Notes: a model not told the origin generated them from the sequence alone. DNA of 64,000 nucleotides from Lycocorax pyrrhopterus obiensis (GCA_014706295.1 JACSVZ010000002.1:128721431-128785430); one strand, 5' to 3'. Shown: positions 23,801-37,706, numbered from the stretch's first letter. Translations and numbers: made by a program.

Positions 23801-26800
23801 AATTTTTTTCAGTCGGGCTGTGAGAACAAACAGGGCATGCGTTGGAGCCACAGGTGAAATACAGTCTTTCTGTAGGAGAGCAGGTGGAGAGGAGAGGGCA
23901 TGGGCCTTGGGTGGAGAGCATGTTTGCTACTTGCTTAGTTGCAGGCATAATTCACATTCAGAAGACAAGAATTTGTATGTAAAGGTGGCTTGTTTTCACA
24001 GCAGATCCTTTCATGGGAAGGACCCAGCCTAGTTATGAAAATAATTCTTCAGTCCTCAACTTGGAAAGTTCAAATTCTCTCGGAGCTCTGCTAAAAATTT
24101 ACTTTGGGTAACTTTGGGCAAATCACTCTGTCGGCCCTTTTCCAAGTACTTATCTCATAATGGATGCAATCATTCCTTTCCCTTTCGTGCCATCTTTCAT
24201 GTCTGTTTGTGTTTGCAGCCTTTCAAGGGAACTAGTCCCCACTAGTCTCTGCTTTATGACACCTGCGGTAAAGGGAACTGAAATCAATTGGGCTGTAAAG
24301 GCTGATGGTAAAACAAATAATAAATAAAACATATTTGGAAAAAAAATAAGTTTTTTAAAAAATTACAGTCCTTTAAATGTTATGCTTTCTGTATCTCACT
24401 TTTAAATAAAATCATGCTTATTTCAGAAGTTTTGGACAGGCTTATTTTATTGTCTTAAGAAATGTTACTTTTCATCCAGGTTCTAACTCTTGCTTTCAAT
24501 TTCTTCGGTCTGTCAGATTGCTCTTGAACACCCTTAAATTATTTATGCAGCACACTATTTTCTGAATTATGCATCTAAAGAAAGAAGTGTTTAGAATTGA
24601 TCGCAGGTCAAAGGTGTACAGTTCTGGGAAAAGTTAGGCCTTCTGTTTGTGTTTCAGATCACACTTTTCCCTCAAAACCAGTGTTTGTTTCTCCAGGAAA
24701 AAACCTCTAGGCTATGCTTTCAGCATGCTTTAAAACACAAGTGCTCTCCGTTCGCTCATGCACTCAGAATGATTCGGACTTTCTCAAAGCTGTCTGCTAG
24801 CAGTGAGCTTTCTTTAGAGCACAGCTCAAAACCAGTTTTGAATAAAGCATTAAAACTCATTGTTGATGATTTCATCAATAATAAGGAGAGGGAAATTGAC
24901 TTTCTCGGAAATATGTTGATTTTAAGTGACCTACGTGCAGATTAACTGTGTAGTAGTTGGATATGAATGAGCAGTACTTTCAACATGAAGTGGTAATTTT
25001 AAAACAGCAAGACTTCATGCGGCAGAACCGAATTCACATACACAAATTCCTAATGACATTTTTAGCCCTCCTTCACATGGCAAGTGCAGAGTAGCTCAAG
25101 TCATGATGTCAGAAGTGCAATCCATATAAACAAGTCAAGCATTTGTCTTTCAAGTGCTAGTGTCGCTGCTCGGAAGTTCAATTACTAGGAAGTGCAGTGT
25201 ATTACTTGAAGTACAAATACACAAATGTAAGGTACCTAATATGCTTAATTGAATGTCCATATTACTTAAAGTCAGAGGTGAGTCTGTCATACCCAGTAAA
25301 TTTCTCTGGCTGAAAGAGTTTCCCAGGCACAGAGCAACTGCTTACAGGTTGCACCCACACAGGAGAAAAAAAAAATCTCCCATGTCAAATGCGTTACAAA
25401 GTCCAGAAGCATTAAGGCTTTACAACAGTCATAACATTGTGCCACAGATAAAATCACAAGAAGAAACTCAGTGGTGAGACTGGGCCCTTGAGCCAGCTGT
25501 TTCTCTGAGTAAATCCAATGAAAAAAAGGCAAATGTCCAGGTGTTTATTGTGTGAATCATTGTTCAATGAGTCAGTTTTTCCAGAAACAACTCTTCTCAT
25601 ATCATTAGTCACATCCTTTTCACCCTTCCCATTTATCAGCTTTGTCATTTCTCCTTCGCTCCTTTTTAATTTTTTCTTTTTGTCTATTTACTTTTACTCC
25701 CTCAATTTAGCTGATATCTCTCCATGTACCTCTTTCTCTTCCCAAACTAGCTGGACCTGCCTTACATTAGCTTCTTTGCCTTTCTTTTTGTTTAGAAAAT
25801 ATTTCTTTTATGGATCTATTAGGGTATGATAATTTCACAACATAATTAATGTGTGTCAAAATGAGCTAGTACCACTGGAAGAAAAAGAAGCGTAGAAAAG
25901 TAATGCTTAAAAGAAACTCAAGTTTCTATTGACCTAATTCCTTTACTTCTCGTGAGGCAGAATCACCTGTACCTGCCACCTCCCTGATGGTAAAAAATGC
26001 AAATAATGACCAGTCTTAGTTTCCATAGCTAATCCACTGTGGTACTTTCAGCAGCTGCTCATTCACATGGATGCACTCTGTACACTGCTCAGTCACTCCG
26101 CCTTTGCTGATGACCTGTGCCCCCATATTCTCCCAGGTGGGACTTTACATCACTGCTGAGGAAAGGTTCCTACAAAAAGTACCTCCCAAACAACATACCT
26201 CTTACCAATGCACTTACAATGTATTTTCATGTTATCTTCATTGCATTGATAGTTGCACTGACATAATTATGATCTTATCTGTATATGCCTACTCTATATA
26301 TTCAGTTTAGTGGTGTAACCTACTTATGATTGTCTGAGCTTCTTCGTGAGACTGAAAACACTGATGAGCTCTGATTTAGCAAAGATTAGCTCTGACTTAG
26401 TTTATTCTTACTAACCTTCCTAATACCATTTTTGCATTGGGACATAGGTCATTCAGTCCATTTGTAGAGAGACCTGGTCATTCCTGTTAATGCTTTTCTT
26501 TGGTTTGTTTCTTATGAAATTCTTCTTATCAATAATCTTATTTTATGGAAGTCTGCTTTGTCCAAGTCCACTATAATTTTTTTACTTTTCCCCCTTTTCC
26601 TTTGTGAGGACTGTGGATTCTCATCATGGTATAATTACCAGATACTTATATTATTGCTATCTCTTGTACCCAGAACTTTAAAATAAGTACATGCATCCCC
26701 ATCAACATTTCACTTTTTTTCCTGACAGTTCTATTTTCCTGACAATTCTTTCTGAAACACTTTACCCTTCTATACAAACAAATCTGTCTCAAATTTTCCA

Positions 26801-29800
26801 GTCAAATCTCTGTAGTTCTCATAACCTTGAGATCATATTAAGTGTTAAAGGACCCCATATTCCTTCCATTTAAGATGTTCTTCAAACCTTCCTTCCAAAG
26901 TTGGTAACTTTTTACTGTTGATACCCCAGTTCACATTGAGATAATTTGTCTTTACACAATGGTGTGAGAATTGTGCTGGGGAGAGTGTACCTAGACAAAG
27001 AAGCACAAACCAAGAAAAGCAGATGAACACATTTTTGTGAGCAATCATCCAAAACAAGAGACATCATGGTAAAGGGCATAAGGGGGAGAGGTAAACCATG
27101 TAGGCATCTATTGGGATAGGACCAAAGCGTGGCACTGATTGTTAGCGAGTTCCACATAAAGAAGGGAAGGCAGAGGTATCCAGTGGTTCACAGTACTAAT
27201 GCTTGATGGCCAGAGTGGGAGAAGCTACATTATTTGTGCGGCCCTGTTCTCCTGTCCAGGAGATACAGCTTTCTAACTGGCCTGTGTGTGCTGTGCCTTG
27301 GATGATGAAAACTTTACCTGAATCACCCCTGTTCCCAGAACCTGCTCTTCGGTTTTGACCTGCTTATCTTAATTCTCAGTTGGATCAGTTCTCCTGTCTG
27401 AGGTAGCAGAAAACAGATGACCAGGAGCTCAGGAGAGGTACTTAAAAAAGTTCCCCCACACTGTCTTAGAGGCAGAGACACTTCCTGCTTGCTTCCTTCC
27501 TTGGAGCAGTCATTACGAATTGCCCATCTGCTGGAAGACATGGGCTCTGTTCTTTCTCGGGGAAGTTCACAAACCATTTTCCCCCCACTGAGGAGCACAG
27601 TCCTTCCCTGTTGGTGCTGTCCTATATCTCCAGCTTCTGTGTTTGGCTATCCTCAGAGTACTCCATGTCCATTATATTGATGTAATTCTCTGAGCCACTG
27701 TTGTGTCTTAGCCCAGCCACCACCTCCAGCAGCCCTCTACCCACATGGTACCTCATTCTTGGCTTGCAATGACAGTGATGCCACCTTGCAACTCACCAGA
27801 GCTTGGACAGATGTCTCCTAAACTGGTTTCATTTGTTGCTAGGTGTGGCTACTCTCAAAGCAGGAGGAAGCTGAATCAGCAGCATGTCTGACCGATGAAC
27901 ATCACGTGCCCACCTTCATTCCCAGAGGATCTCCTCAAAGCTCTTGGTCAGCCCCATCCCTGCAGAAGTTGCCTCACACATGTGGCACTCTCAGCCTCCA
28001 TCCCCAGGCGTGGCAGGGTGATCTCTCCCACTGCACACAGGCAGACTGCACTGGCTTGCCTTCTGCACCACTGACACAAGAGGCCTGCTGACAAGTTCCA
28101 CGATTTGCTGCTGCCAGGTCCTGGCCCCTGTTAGGTGCTGAGCTAATGCTGTTGAACTCTGCAGCTATTAAACTTGCGCAGGTCAACATGATAGATTTTA
28201 GTTTTCCTTTTTCTTCTTGCAAGCAATGACATAATGGAACCAAGTGGCTCTTCTGGAATAAACAATGCATATTCTAGAGATTACTTGTGTTTACTCTACA
28301 TGCAAGACCTCCAAAGAAGATTAAAACTTCAGCTCCATACTGTGGCATGGAGATATTCCCTTCCTTTCAGGATGACGGTGTCCTGTAACTAATTCTCATT
28401 ATGTCTGAGGGTGGCATATGCATTAAAAGTTATAAACTGCATATTTCAAAATTACATTTTTTTCCTCATAAATGCAGAAGAAACAATTTTTTACCTCTTG
28501 CATTCATAACTCAATGCCTATATAGACATGTCCAAAATTGCACAGCTCAAAATATGTAACACTGTGTAAAATCTAAAAATGAAATGCAAGGCTTTTCTCA
28601 TCTATAGTCTTTTTACAAAGCACAATAGTATTATGACATGAAATAACTATCAAGCTGGCAGACGGATGCTTCTTTTTTTTATTCACACACATATGTAAAT
28701 GCAGATGGTCTTAGAGGAGTCTATCATCTGGATGTATGTGCCTACCTGTTGGACACTGAAATAGGCACAAACTAGTCTCTAGGGCCTTGTTTATCACTGT
28801 GATAACAGATTCTGCTTCCTGAACTATTACATACAGCAGTCACTGCATGGAAATCAGAAATAAGCTCAGCAGCAGAGCCCAGATGCCAAGATTCTTCCTT
28901 CAAACTGAAGCAGGACTTAGGTGCTCTTCATTCTCTTTCTCTTATCAGAAATCACAGCCAGGCAATCCCCACAGATCTTGGGCAGGATCTGCAGCTCTGG
29001 CTCCCAGGCATAGGGACAAACACTTTCCTGCAGACATCCAAGCCCCAGAGCTGGGGCAGGTGCTCAAAGTCAGCCCTGTGCTTAGCCTTCCCTTGAAGGG
29101 AAGTCCCTAGTACTGCTGCTCACTGCTTCACCTCCTCACCCTCTGGGTTTGCCCTCCTGAGTATTTTTGCTGGCCCTGTTAGCTGGGTCAGGAATAAAGG
29201 CTTAGAGCTTTGGGAATGGATTTTGCTCTGTGCTTGAGAAAAAAAAATCCCAGCAGTGTTTCAATTTTTTGTTATATCTTGTTCTCAATTTCTTAATTAA
29301 AAACTAGTATTATAATAAGCATTTTGTGAATATGATATATGAAATATGTTAATGGTGCCTAACTTACAAAGTAAAGGCAAACTGAAATTCAGTAGACAAA
29401 TCTCAAGTGCCTGGGCAGTCCCATGTCCCTCAGCTCAGAGCCTGGAAAACTGGCCTTTGAATGAAAACAATTTTCAAAAACCAGCACAGATGACTGGAAA
29501 CTGATGCTCTTTGTGTCCCTCCCTCCCAACCTCCTAGCAGTGAATACAGAATGATTTTCTGCTGTTCAGGTTTACCTGATTCTGCCTTTGCCATGACTGT
29601 GTAAAAACAGCAACATGATGGAATATCAAGTCTGATGACCCCTCTAAAGGGCAGGATTTATTGTTGCCATTTATTGTTGCCATTTGTTGTTGCTAATACA
29701 AACCTCAGAAATGCAGAGCTTGACCAGTGAAGACAAAACTGGTCAAGGTTTATAGTTTATAACCCACCAGCTTGTTGTCCTGGGATAGGTTAAAAAAAGA

Positions 29801-32609
29801 TGCTCTTTCCCTGAGCAGGGATAAGTCAATCCTGGCTCATTTTCCCCTTGGTTTTAGCTCTTCTCTTCCCCATGCAGACAGTATTCATACTGACACTGCT
29901 TTACATCACAGGGTGGAACTTTCAGAGCCTGATAAGATACCAAGTGTTCCCTTGTGCACAGCACCTCTCATAAATACTTGTACCAGCAAATGTAACAGCA
30001 AGAAGAGCAGCAAACTTCATCTCATCAGGAATTCTTACTGATAGCTGAGTTCCCAGAGTACCTTTCCCTAAATGATGTCTGCATTTCCAACACTGAATTA
30101 ACTTCCTTGAAGCCTTTGACAAGGGTAGGAATAGATAGCAAGGGACTGTATATTCACATTGATTTTAACATGCAGTGAAGGTACTTTATGTCTAAATATC
30201 AAACTTGGGGCTCATTTTAGCGCACATTCTTTTCAGAAGAGCTTCCAGGTGGCCCTAAGTGTGATTCCTGCTGGAAAAATTGCCACAAATCAGTTGTGTT
30301 ACCTCTCATCTCAGCAGGACCATGAGGTCTGGTTGCAGCTGTGCCTTCCACTGAAAGCATTACAAACTTCCAAAGAAGTGACAAAATTGGAGTTGAACCT
30401 TCTAGGGTTCTGGCAATTTTACTTCAGAGTCAAATTTCACTTCAAATTACATGGCTCACCTGATAAACCTGAATTGATGTTGAGACTGACCTTTAGCTAT
30501 TGGAAGGAATTCTACATGCATTAGAGGCCAAGCCAAGCATAAATAATCTCATTTCAATTACCTACTTTGGTAATCAACACCTAGTGACATGGACAAGCCA
30601 TTAGAGGATGAGGCCTATGGTCTGCAAGAGAGGAGGGTGCACATTTTTTGTTGCAGCCACCTACAGTGAACACTATTTAAAGTACTAATTCCTGTGCTTA
30701 GAATAGAAAATGTCAAAAATACCACATAATTTTAACTTCTGCCAGCGATGGATGATCAGCTTTTGTTGGCACGCCATACACAAGCTAGGACCTCAAGGGA
30801 CTATTTCTGTGACTAAATAACTGTGGTATTGGGCTATCAGTGTATGTACTTTGTGTTCACTTCTGTGCTTCCAAAGATTGCAGTGCAACCATTTTAGCTC
30901 TTTCTCTGTCTCCCTTGTGACTTATATGGAAATGCCTCCCTGAACATACACCTCTGCTTGACATTTATGGAAACTCCATGACTTAATGCCCTCCCTCATC
31001 TCCTACCTTAAAGCCTCAAGTGTGCATCTGTCTCATTACCATTCAAGTTATAAGGACAGTCATCAGGGTAAATTCATCACTTCAGAGATATCTCTGCCTT
31101 TTTGCATCTCAAGGTCAGTGCAGCCAGAGAATGAGCCAGTGCCTTTAACAGTGCCCATGAGAAAAGGTGCTGTGATGCTGGCCTTGGCTGCTGGTACCAA
31201 TATCCATCCCATACCCCAATGATCCAAGCCCAGCAAAGCTGAAACTAAATGCTGTGCATTCAGAGGTTAGTTTCATGCTCAAAGACTACAGGACAGGCTT
31301 CCTCTCGAGGAGCCCAAACACGAGCTCAAAGGTTTCACTTAGAGAGAGAGGCACAAAGCCACTTCCTTTTACCGTGGATGCCAGCAAGGTCTTGTGATTG
31401 GCTGGGCTCGGGTGAGAGCAGCACCTCGTGTCTGCTCTCAGGTTTGCATTTCCTTCCTGTAGGTACTGCCCAGACCATATCACCAGCACAGGTACAGCAG
31501 GGCAGGGCTGAGCAAACAAGAGTCCCGGCGCCCAGCAACCCCAGTGCCGCGGGTCGGATTCTCCTCCCAGTCCAAAGGGAGACCAGCACACTTTGCAGCA
31601 CATCTATAAAATAAAAACCAGCCTGATGAAGAACACTTTGCCTGAGCTTCTTGGTGTTAATAGGTCTTCTCTAAGTGCTGAGTGGACACAGCATTTCACA
31701 GGATATTGAATAAGGTGCGTCAATTACTGGTTAGTAATACATTTACATTTAGATAATGCATTATAGGAGTTCCAAGTATATCGTAGACTTGGATTAATCC
31801 AATTCTGCAAGATCTCTAAGAAAAATCATCTCCTTTCCATGAAAGTGTTGCTGCCATCAATTCCAAGAATTCAAAAACAATAATTCAGGCCCCAAAATAC
31901 CATGGTGGTCTTAAAAAGGTCTCAATTTAAACAACAATGTGAATGAATGAATGTATTCATGTCTTTTTTTTTGACCTTTTGCTGTGTGACTCGTAATGTT
32001 TCATTATGATCACAGAGATTAGAGGGAGTTTTTTGAACAACAGAAACCTTCTCACATAGTCATAAATTTGTAGAAGCTATCAAACAAAAATAAGATTTTT
32101 TTCAACACAGTGTGCTTAGAAAATAAAACTATGACTTTGTCTGAACTTCCTGTGTCCTTTTTAAATGAATTACTGAGCTATTTGGAACTACAGAGATATT
32201 TATCTCCTATCTTTAACTAATCTAAAGCATAAAGAGCTTGTTATCAGTCTCAGGACTTTGAGTTATGTTCATGAAACAGTAGTTCTGCTACTAAGTTTTT
32301 GTGAATGACTTGCTGGAAAGTTAAACAGGACAATGAGCAGCTAACGCAGAAAGAGAAGCAATACATGTCCAACATCTTTGAGGTTCATGCAACCTACTTT
32401 GACTAGGTCACAGAGAGGAGAGATGGGATGAGGACAGGATTTTGCTCTTTGTGGTACCTGTCTATATTCTTTTTATAAAACTGGAGGGGTTTTTGTCCTT
32501 TGTTGCCCAAAATGTGTTTAGCTACATTCCTTTGTATTTTTAAAAGGTTTTACCTGTAGTTCAGTCCTTAGCTTTCTGTGTTTTATAGTTCTTTGCTGAT
32601 TTTCTCTTA
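20881..32609. other. Intergenic stretch upstream of CDH17
   Basis: No coding exon was recognised here. CDH17's untranslated first exon and promoter probably lie somewhere in this stretch but could not be placed. Open reading frames are short, on both strands, and without family motifs. One short tandem array is listed separately (29656-29694). Confidence 0.5.
29656..29694. repeat. Three 13-bp tandem units
   Basis: ATTTATTGTTGCC occurs twice exactly, followed by a third unit with two changes (ATTTGTTGTTGCT). A minor minisatellite-like array in intergenic DNA. Confidence 0.85.
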
Positions 32610-33010
32610 GAATCACAGAATCACAGAATTGGTAAGACTGGAAGGGACCAGACCACAGTGAGTTATCTGGTCCAACCTCCCTCCTCACCTGCAATGAGGG
32701 AGACTCCACAAGGTCTCTGGGCAATCTGTTCCAGTGCACGGTCACTCACACAGTAAAGAAGTTCTTCCTCATGTTCAGGTGGAACTTCCTGTGCATCAGT
32801 TTCTGCCCACTGCCTCTTGTTCGATTGCTTGGCACCACTGAGAAGAGCCTGGCTCCATCCTCTTGACACCCTCCCTTCAGAGACTGATAGACATCAATGT
32901 TGTCTCTTCTTGAGGCTGAACAGGCCCAAAACTCTCTGTTGAGAGTTTTCAGAAAGATGCTCCAGTCCCTTAACCATCTTTGTAGCTGTTGGCTGGACCT
33001 GGAGTCTTGA
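32610..33010 (-). mobile_element. Truncated CR1 retrotransposon, reverse orientation
   Basis: The plus strand begins with AATCACAGAATCACAGAAT, the reverse of the CR1 3' tail. Read on the minus strand the fragment encodes scattered CR1 motifs: [30 protein letters not shown] and VHWNRLPRDLVESPSLQV. These are the conserved C-terminal end of the CR1 ORF2 product. They lie in more than one frame, so the copy is dead. The 5' boundary near 33010 is approximate. Confidence 0.92.
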
Positions 33011-34199
33011 TCAATTTGCATCTTTTGATTATGGTGCTTCACTACTTATAAAAAAGTGTCTAATTTTTTTCTAAATGGTATCCTGTATTTAAGTCCATCA
33101 CTTTTGCCCTTGTGGTGGTGGTGTAGGGGGGCAGGAATTCCCCAGCCCCATCCACTGCACAGGCACTCTCAGGTGGAAGCTGGTGTGCACCCTGCTCACC
33201 CCAGCCAGCTTTGCTGGAGGGAGGGTGTTCCCATTAAGACTCAGCTGCAATGGAATGAACTAACTGCAAGATCACCTTGGCCAGATATTGACTCTTTTAT
33301 TCATTCTCTCTTTAACTGTAGTTCTGTTTTTAAAGTATCTTTTTACTAAGAATTGAATTTTCTTTACATAAAAAAATGCAAATTGTTTTAACTCAGAAAG
33401 AGAGAAGTACAAGCCTAATAATGCATTTGATATTCTGGTTGTTTTTAAAAGCAGCCTTGAGAGAAGTAGCAGGTTTTGACAATGATGTAGCATTTCAGGT
33501 AAAAATAAAAGCTGAACTTGTGTGTGTACAGTTTTACTACAAAAAATGGGATTTTTACAGTTAATTGCTACAAAGTACTAATTACTCTTAGAATTGGTAA
33601 CTTCATGGCTCTGCAAGCTTTTACTGAATTCAACTTGGTGAGAATGACAGAAACAAATTTATTTTCTTAATTTTGTTTTTATTCTTTATTTTTGGCTGTT
33701 TATGGAGTCCTGTTTTAAATATGCCACATTTGCAGTCTTCTTGCTACTCTTTAAGAGTGAATGCCAGTTTTAATGGGCTTAGGTTTGTTTTGCTTTGCTT
33801 TTTTGCTACTATGGAAGTTATGTGTCCATATTTTCATGTAGATATGTTCTAGGTTGCCTACAGAAAGAAAGTCAATTTGTTGAGTAAGCAGAAGTATTTG
33901 ACAATGCTGCAAAGGACACATGTAAGGGAATGTTGTATAAATAAATCCTGTTTAAATAGCATATCTTTATTGTCTATTATAAATAATAAAGATTTTATTC
34001 ATATACTATATATATTCATACATTCTTAATTTATTTTTACATATTTGCTCTTTATCTCATATGTGTAATACAAACACTTCATATCTTTAGCACAATTCCA
34101 TGTACCTGTAGCACTGTTCTAAATTTTTGTTACTGATTTTTACCCAATCTGAAAGAAAATCTAACATTTTATCAGAGGTCTTCCAGAAATATATTTTCG

Positions 34200-34800
34200 T
34201 GCCATTGGGGATCTCTGTTGGTGACTTTTGCTTCAGGGGTCAGCTTCCAGCTGAGCCTGTTGAGGAATACATTCAATGCAGGTAGTTCAGGGCAGGGGAC
34301 CTGTGGTCAGCCAGGTGACCGGACACTCAGAGAGACTCAGAGACAGCAGGAGTCGAGGGCTCAGCAAGGAAGAACCCAGAGTAGCACCCACATAGACTGT
34401 CAGGGTATAAAAGCCCAGGGTTTTCTTTGTTCAGGGTCCCTCTGACCCTGAACAGCTCCGTTATTCTGTTGTACCACTATTAAATTACTTAAAGGAATCA
34501 GAGCTCTGAGATGCTGCTGTGGGAGATCTGGAATCAAGCTGCTGAGGAAATCTGGTCTGACTGCACGAGAGTGGGATGTGCAGGGAGTCAGAGTGGCACG
34601 CGTTGGGTCACTGGAGCCGCCCGCTGCGAAGGGGCTTCGGTCCCAGCACTGACACTCTCTGGCGGTGGGTGTGTGACTGCCAGAGTGGCGTCTCAGTGGT
34701 CCGACAGGAAAGTTTCCTTAGCAGGCTGTTGGAGCCAGGGGGCTGTTGTCAGACCAGCTGATGGCAGCTGGGCAGCACCACTGGCTTCATGGGTTTGCTG
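34200..34800 (+). mobile_element. Possible solo LTR of an old endogenous retroelement
   Basis: The block is GC-richer than its surroundings and holds TATAAAAG at 34406-34413 and an ATTAAA polyadenylation signal at 34479-34484. That 70-bp spacing is typical of a compact LTR R region. The repeated TCAGGGTCCC/TGACCCTGAAC stretch between them could fold. I saw no gag, pol or env reading frame, primer-binding site or second LTR nearby, and I could not fix the TG...CA ends. A local non-LTR promoter, or chance, is the alternative. Confidence 0.35.
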
Positions 34801-35109
34801 ATAACTTTTGGTGCAAAGGCCTGTTGCAAAATAGCAAAGATGGCAATGGAGAGAGCAGCGTTAGAGCTACTGACACGGCCCGGGAGGGCAGGACCTCTGC
34901 AGGCAGAGCAGGCACGCAGTGCTGCATGGTCTTCCAGGGGATGTTCAGAGGTGCTGTGCTGGGAGGCTTCTGCTATGCCAAAATCCATGCAGGTCTGTGG
35001 ATCTACACAGTAGAAACACTGCAGTATTTTCTTATTTAAAGTAGTTTAATTTTCTTTAGCTAGACTGTTATTTACCATAGATTTTAGCATACGTGTAAAT
35101 ATTTGACTA

Positions 35110-35235
35110 TGGTATTTTATTTCTGTAAATGTGGTTAATATTTCTGAAACTGCTTTAAATACATATTGCATGTGGTATTTTATTTCTGTAAATGTGGTTA
35201 ATATTTCTGAAACTGCTTCAAATACATATTGCATG
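35110..35235. repeat. 63-bp tandem duplication, two copies
   Basis: Copy 1 spans 35110-35172 and copy 2 spans 35173-35235. They differ at a single site (T at 35156, C at 35219). The near identity suggests a recent duplication or an assembly artefact. The unit is AT-rich and noncoding. Confidence 0.95.
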
Positions 35236-35859
35236 CAGACAACAATGTGGCTTCTGAAGACAAGTGCAATTTTTAATCTCATGTTTCAAGGTCAAAATCT
35301 CAGCACTTTGTTACTCTATGTCTTACGTGCATTCACTTGCCATCATGCTAAATTGTTTTTTTAATTAGAGAGGGAAGAGTTTGTTGGTTTACTTGTATTG
35401 CAGCAAACATTGGCAAAGACTTTGCCAAGGATAGACAGAATCACTGCAGTAATTGCGCAGTGGCAGAGCCTGCACGTTGTCTGAGACTACAGTTGTGCAG
35501 AAGGGTTTCCTTCCTCTACCATGTAGCATACATCACTCTAGAGTGTCGTAACCAAGATCTGACTCCCACAGGTGGACCAGGAACAAGGATTTTTCCTCTG
35601 GAAACTGGAATTGTCACTGATAGCTTGTACTTCAGCAGCATTGCAGCAGGTGCCATCCACCAGGGATACAGATGTTCTGCACAGAACCTGTGGCACTCAT
35701 AGAAAATCCTGCTTTCCAGGGCAAAGTACTTAAATTTTTTTGTGGATCTGAAGCACTCCAGTCATTTGTCTCTCCCGTTTAAACAGAAATTCTCAATCAC
35801 TACACTGGTGAAATACTGCAGGTAGAAACTATAAAAGTAGTGGCCTTCAGATGTGGAGC

Positions 35860-36125
35860 TGGACCATAAATAAGGTTTGTCTGGACATCTGCCAGCAGCA
35901 GGTCTGTAAGTCTTCAGCCTTCTCATGGCAGAGCCCATGTTTCTTACCGTCCTCATGTCCCTGCAGAGCAAATGCACCGTGCTCCACATGCGGCTGGCAG
36001 GGCTGGAGGTCACCTACTTCTTCCCGAGGAACATGCTTCCCAAAACACACCAGGCAGCACTGAGCACTGCACTGGCATTCAAAATGACATCTTTCTACCA
36101 CATGTGGTAGGAAAGAAGGCAGTAC
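35860..36125 (-). pseudogene. Decayed cysteine-rich frame, possibly a RING-finger remnant
   Basis: On the minus strand one frame reads QCCLVCFGKHVPREEVGDL followed by QPC. An overlapping frame reads HLLCRDMRTVRNMGSAMRRL. The order C-x2-C, spacer, PC, then LCRD resembles a RING finger broken by frameshifts. I could not match it to a named protein. No introns or intact start are evident, so a processed-pseudogene fossil is one option and chance is the other. Confidence 0.2.
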
Positions 36126-37569
36126 TGCTCTGAGCATGAAGAGAGCATGAAGAGATGCATGTTTGTTAAGCAGACTGTCTATAATTGGATCTGAGGTTAA
36201 GGAAGGGACTGCAACTAAAATTAAGACGTCATCCCTAACACTGAAGTTGCTGTAAGCTCAGAGGGATCTCTTTCCAAACAAATTCTATTAATGAAATTAC
36301 TTTTTCAGAGAAAATGTGAGTCAGCTAGTGGATCTGCATGCTATTACATGGCTTGTAGCTCTTTTTAATGGCTTTTGGTAATCCAGACCACAAGTTGTTA
36401 AAGAAGTTGCCTTCACAAACTAAATGGAAAATTATACTTGCACAGAAATTTTATATTTCTTCATCCTTTATTCCAAAAGGGCTGTATGATCAACATGGAC
36501 ATTTTACATGTCTTCAAAACCTGCTTGCTTGAGATTTGTAGCTTGACAGATATAGACTAAGGAAATGTGCTGGTTGCATAGAGCTATGCTTTCAGTTCAT
36601 TAATATAATATTAAAAATTGCTTTAATTTGTGCAATTTTGTTTTCATATTTGAATGGGGCAAAGGTTCAGAGAGTTTAAAAGTTCTGAAAACTAAATTCT
36701 CTAGACTGCTCTGGGTTGACCTTAGTTTGCGTGCTGACAGCTCAAAAGCATTCATCCAAAATCCAGCAACATCGATCTTGTCTGCGCTCGTTTCAAAAGG
36801 TTTCTTCTTTTTGTTCTTGTCAACACTTTATTCTAGATCAGAAATTCCCTTCCAGGGAGATCTTAATACCACACAAGCATTGAGTCATTCTGCAATGTGA
36901 TGTTTTACCCCTAGAGAACTGCTAGAAGTCAGCCCCTCAGCAGAGGAAATTGTGGGCAGACACTCAGCATGTTCCCTCCTTTCCAGAGCATGGAAACCGT
37001 GGTGCATGAAAACTGTGTGGCCCAAAACGGGGAATCCAACTTTCACCTTATTAGCGTTTCATCTTTTTGCCTTCATCATCTGGGAAGATGAGCTGCCAGG
37101 CTGGAGATTTGGCTCTTCTGAGTCGTATGTGGGCAAAAATGTAATGACTGTACCTCTGACCAGCATAGTCAAGAGGAATATAGTACAATTATGCCCAACA
37201 GTAAGTGTGGGTTAGGGCACACCATGCCAGCTACCTGCTTTCTGTCCCTGAATGTATGATTTCACTTCTCTTCATCTCCAAAACTGGGGCAACAGTGCTC
37301 ATTGACATTTCTAAAGTGTTTCCAGGCTAAAGGCCAAACACCTTTGCTAGGAGTGATTTATTCTTAACTCTGTCACCACAACCCCATTTGTATGTGAGGG
37401 ATATTGTGCACTCATATCTTTGAGGCTCCTGGTGCTTCCTGCCTCGAGATCCCAGGTTTCTACGCAGCCTGTGTTCAGAGATGTAAAGAATCCTCACTGT
37501 ACTTGTCAAGCAGCAAACTTGCCCAGCATGAGCAATCTTTTCTCTCCTTGAACACATTCTTAGAGATTT
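36126..37569. other. Intergenic DNA downstream of GEM
   Basis: No gene, RNA or repeat recognised. It lies between the cysteine-rich relic and the predicted polyadenylation region of GEM. Confidence 0.5.
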
Positions 37570-37598
37570 CCTACTGAGACTCAAAGGCAGTCATATAT

Positions 37599-37613
37599 TT
37601 TATTTATTTTATT
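37599..37613 (-). terminator. GEM: Clustered polyadenylation signals for GEM
   Basis: Three AATAAA hexamers on the minus strand occupy 37599-37604, 37603-37608 and 37608-37613. Cleavage would be expected 10-30 bases further on, near 37570-37590. Confidence 0.6.
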
Positions 37614-37706
37614 ACAAGGCATGTAAGTAAAAACTTGCATATCTGAAAAAAGATATTAGATAGAAAATGGTAATAAAATTAACATTATTATCTTAAGAAA
37701 ATTGGT

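Noticed and set aside
24150..24332. Minus-strand frame MFYLLFVLPSAFTAQLISVP as a CDH17 signal-peptide exon
   Set aside because: The usable donor (GTGTCA) is again phase 1. The candidate at 20811-20855 has the right phase, a better donor and a closer position.
26845..27057. Minus-strand frame MFWMIAHKNVFICFSWFVLL as a CDH17 signal-peptide exon
   Set aside because: It is hydrophobic, but its obvious donor is in phase 1 while exon 2 needs phase 0. The only phase-0 donor (GTAAAG) would give a leader longer than expected.
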